The notes under the pieces: generated by a model
The model's database searches: none
Told to the model about the DNA's origin: nothing
Seen by the model: only the letters and a program-made list of their open reading frames with translations
Position numbers and translations under genes: made by a program
Part shown: piece after piece, positions 62,357 to 64,000 of the stretch
Layout of the letters: every line of letters starts with the position of its first letter
Numbering within the stretch: the stretch's first letter is position 1
Virus record (IMG/VR): IMGVR_UViG_3300021425_004041
Location: 22,116 to 86,115 of that record
Source: a virus
DNA length: 64,000 nucleotides
Strand: one strand, 5' to 3'

Positions 62357-62630
62357 TTGTAAAATCTACAATCTTTTTTACAGAAAAATCATTTGTTTCA
62401 AATAATGAATTTAATTTTTTGGCAAGGTTATAAGCATGTCCAGGATTAGTAAAACTTGTTTTTTTATATTTTGGTCCGGGATGACTTAACAAGCTATGTC
62501 CACTTCTAAGATTAAATGGTTTGTTTTTATATACAACCATCCATACAGCTTCTGCATCTAATATTTGTTCGACTCTATAATTTACTTTATTGGTATGCTC
62601 AAGTAATATATTTGGTTTTGGTCTACTCAT
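62349..62630 (-). CDS. Conserved phage hypothetical protein, 93 aa
   Basis: I place the start at the ATG 62630 (MSRPKPNILLEHTNK), because this wording is what I recall at the start of related marine phage proteins and AAGGATGG lies about 11 bases before it; an in-frame ATG at 62645 is possible. Conserved-looking segments are EQILDAEAVWMVVYKNKPFN and LSHPGPKYKKTSFTNPGHAY. Function unknown. Confidence 0.58.
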   Translation of the reverse strand: MSRPKPNILLEHTNKVNYRVEQILDAEAVWMVVYKNKPFNLRSGHSLLSHPGPKYKKTSFTNPGHAYNLAKKLNSLFETNDFSVKKIVDFTND

Positions 62631-62638
62631 AAGTGTAT

Positions 62639-62872
62639 TTACCATCCTTTACCACCGTCTACAGTTATTGATATTATTTCTTCTTGTGTTGACTCCTTAT
62701 CCTTTATTTTTTTATTATATAAATCTGCCAGTAATAATGTTAAAACATACGTCAAATTCTTTGCATCTTGGATAGAAAGTCTAATTTCTCTGTCGCGTTT
62801 TGCATCTGCTGCTTTTATTAATTTTATAAAATTTTCTATTGGTATTGTATTTAAAGGTGTATTATTTTGCAT
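62639..62872 (-). CDS. Hypothetical protein, 77 aa
   Basis: Not recognised. Mostly helical (NFIKLIKAADAKRDREIRLS, then NLTYVLTLLLADLYNK), with no enzymatic motif and no clear membrane segment. Overlaps the upstream gene by 11 bases. Small helical proteins of this kind are common in the early regions of T4-like phages. Confidence 0.52.
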   Translation of the reverse strand: MQNNTPLNTIPIENFIKLIKAADAKRDREIRLSIQDAKNLTYVLTLLLADLYNKKIKDKESTQEEIISITVDGGKGW

Positions 62873-63329
62873 TTTTGTTAGCCAACGCAGATCTCATTTC
62901 GATTTTATTTTTAAAAGGTCCTTCGTACTGATATTTTTCTAATGTAATTAATTTAGGACAATAACTTTTAACCCATCCTTTATCAAACTTTATAATATAG
63001 TATCCTGCACAATAAATGCTTTTTGAATTTTCACTTTTTGTGAACAAAGGTAATTTTTTTTGTATATTATACATTGCATTATATGGTTTAACAGACGCTT
63101 GATAACCATGTACTTCATTAAAGTGATGTTCGACAATTTCTAAATTTTCCCAAACAATTTGTTTCCCAAAATCTGTTTCTACAGAAACAGTGTTATCAAA
63201 AAATCTAGTGCCTTTACGATCAGCTAATAAAAATTTGTCATCAGCTAGTGATAATGTAGCAATTTTTTCACCCTCGTCTTCTAGTATCCAAAACTTACCA
63301 TTGATAATTTCTTTAGCATGTACTGTCAT
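62862..63329 (-). CDS. Conserved phage hypothetical protein, 155 aa
   Basis: Function unknown. The N-terminus (GKFWILEDEGEKIATLSLAD, DKFLLADRKGTRFF) is beta-rich, and the centre (HHFNEVHGYQASVKPYNAMY) and end (IKFDKGWVKSYCPKLITLEK) look like a small conserved T4-like phage protein. AAGGAGACACACA before the ATG is a strong ribosome-binding site. It overlaps the exonuclease gene stop by 4 bases. Confidence 0.6.
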   Translation of the reverse strand: MTVHAKEIINGKFWILEDEGEKIATLSLADDKFLLADRKGTRFFDNTVSVETDFGKQIVWENLEIVEHHFNEVHGYQASVKPYNAMYNIQKKLPLFTKSENSKSIYCAGYYIIKFDKGWVKSYCPKLITLEKYQYEGPFKNKIEMRSALANKNAK

Positions 63330-64000
63330 TGTGTGTCTCCTTGATAACTTGAGTTAAGTATTTTAGCATATGCTTCTGCTTGTTCAGATAACCTGTTTAG
63401 TTCGTTCTTTGCACAAAATTTCATAAATTTTATGCCTACTTGACCTGCAGATTTATTAGGTGTACCTAGTATTTTGTCACTTATTATTTTTTTTATTTCT
63501 TTTGGCTGGGCAGTTAGGTCACATAACATAACATTCCTATTGTAGTCATCTAGTACACGATGTTCAACACCTTCGTGGTCAACCCAGCGTTGTAACATTA
63601 GGTTATTCCAATTAAAGCCTTTTGATTTTTTATCGTCAAATGCTTCAAGCAATCCTACTTTATTTTTTGTACCTTTCTTACGGACACCAGGATATGCACT
63701 AAACACATTGTCACTGGTGTCTCCCCGCATACATTTTTCAAATAGTAGCCATTCAGGATCGGGTGCAGGTTTAGGTTTTCCTGTTTTGCGATCTTTTACA
63801 GGATTTCCTTTTTCTGTTAAGTATCCGTCTATTGTTGTAGTTTGATTAGTCACACCGTTATATTGTCGGACATTTGCTGCAATTAGTTGAGCAAAGTCTC
63901 CGTCGGTAGAAATAATAACGTGTTGGTCATTAGGATGATGTTGTATCCAACCTGCAATAAGATCATCTGCTTCTAATTGCGGATCCTGTAATACTGTACA
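63326..64000 (-). CDS. rnh: 5'-3' exonuclease / RNase H (T4 Rnh-like), 5' end outside window
   Basis: The frame is open to the window edge, so the first 5' codons are missing; 224 residues are visible. LEADDLIAGW and VIISTDGDFAQLI carry acidic metal-binding residues of the FEN/5'-3' exonuclease family, and CMRGDTSDNVFSAYPGVRKKGTKN is the helix-hairpin-helix (H3TH) region with the DTSDN acid cluster. In T4 the enzyme removes RNA primers and trims 5' flaps during lagging-strand synthesis. An internal GTG at 63853 is not the true start. Confidence 0.83.
   Translation of the reverse strand, partial: CTVLQDPQLEADDLIAGWIQHHPNDQHVIISTDGDFAQLIAANVRQYNGVTNQTTTIDGYLTEKGNPVKDRKTGKPKPAPDPEWLLFEKCMRGDTSDNVFSAYPGVRKKGTKNKVGLLEAFDDKKSKGFNWNNLMLQRWVDHEGVEHRVLDDYNRNVMLCDLTAQPKEIKKIISDKILGTPNKSAGQVGIKFMKFCAKNELNRLSEQAEAYAKILNSSYQGDTQ

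Noticed and set aside
1-64000. tRNA genes, integrase, transposons or attachment sites
   Set aside because: I saw no cloverleaf-like gap, no recombinase motif and no flanking direct repeats; intergenic spaces are almost all under 60 bases, which leaves little room.

Overview
The window looks like part of a large AT-rich, T4-like (contractile-tail) bacteriophage genome, probably from a marine phage of a low-GC host such as a SAR11-type bacterium. Reasons: giant beta-rich tail/baseplate proteins, a gp12-type collar-domain fibre, T4-late-type TATAAATA boxes in front of structural genes, a T4 RNase H-like 5'-3' exonuclease at the right edge, a MoxR ATPase/VWA-metallopeptidase pair, and almost gapless genes that mostly overlap by 4-35 bases. 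The host assignment is inference from base composition and gene content only. No tRNA, rRNA, CRISPR array, transposase or integrase was seen.

Layout. (1) 1-20198, plus strand: virion genes. These are an open-ended giant protein of more than 4,275 residues, a 204-residue putative structural protein, three long tail-fibre-like proteins sharing one N-terminal module, and a further structural protein behind a late-type promoter. (2) 20211-26167, plus: two DTD-type glycosyltransferases, an 827-residue protein with two GT-like units and a methyltransferase-like tail, small unknowns and a first SGNH-like protein. (3) 26154-46396, plus: a radical SAM island. The window holds fourteen radical SAM proteins in all: eight with an N-terminal twitch-like Cys region, three B12-binding-type, and three others (one split in two frames). 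Interleaved are a nitroreductase-like protein, a 2OG-Fe(II) hydroxylase-like protein, a second SGNH-like hydrolase, a miniature SDR and an orphan. (4) 46347-53108, plus: a sulfotransferase-like gene, a run of six Asp/Asn-hydroxylase-like genes (one with two domains) and a third B12-type radical SAM gene. (5) 53096-57733, minus: a Mtd_N-type fibre gene with a late-type promoter, followed without gaps by a mini fatty-acid desaturase, a PLP aminotransferase-like protein, another hydroxylase, a GNAT-like protein and a second sulfotransferase. (6) 57781-64000, minus: small conserved phage genes, the VWA-metallopeptidase and MoxR genes with clear sigma70-type promoters and a hairpin terminator, and the exonuclease.

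Interpretation. Roughly 36 kb between the fibre genes and the replication-type genes is filled with enzymes for radical chemistry, hydroxylation, sulfation, glycosylation, acylation-type and redox chemistry. Its position behind fibre genes, and the late-type promoter of the minus-strand arm, suggest a late-expressed system that decorates a virion or host-surface polymer or makes a small molecule or modified peptide. The substrate cannot be read from sequence. This radical SAM / 2OG-oxygenase island is the best candidate for an undescribed system here.
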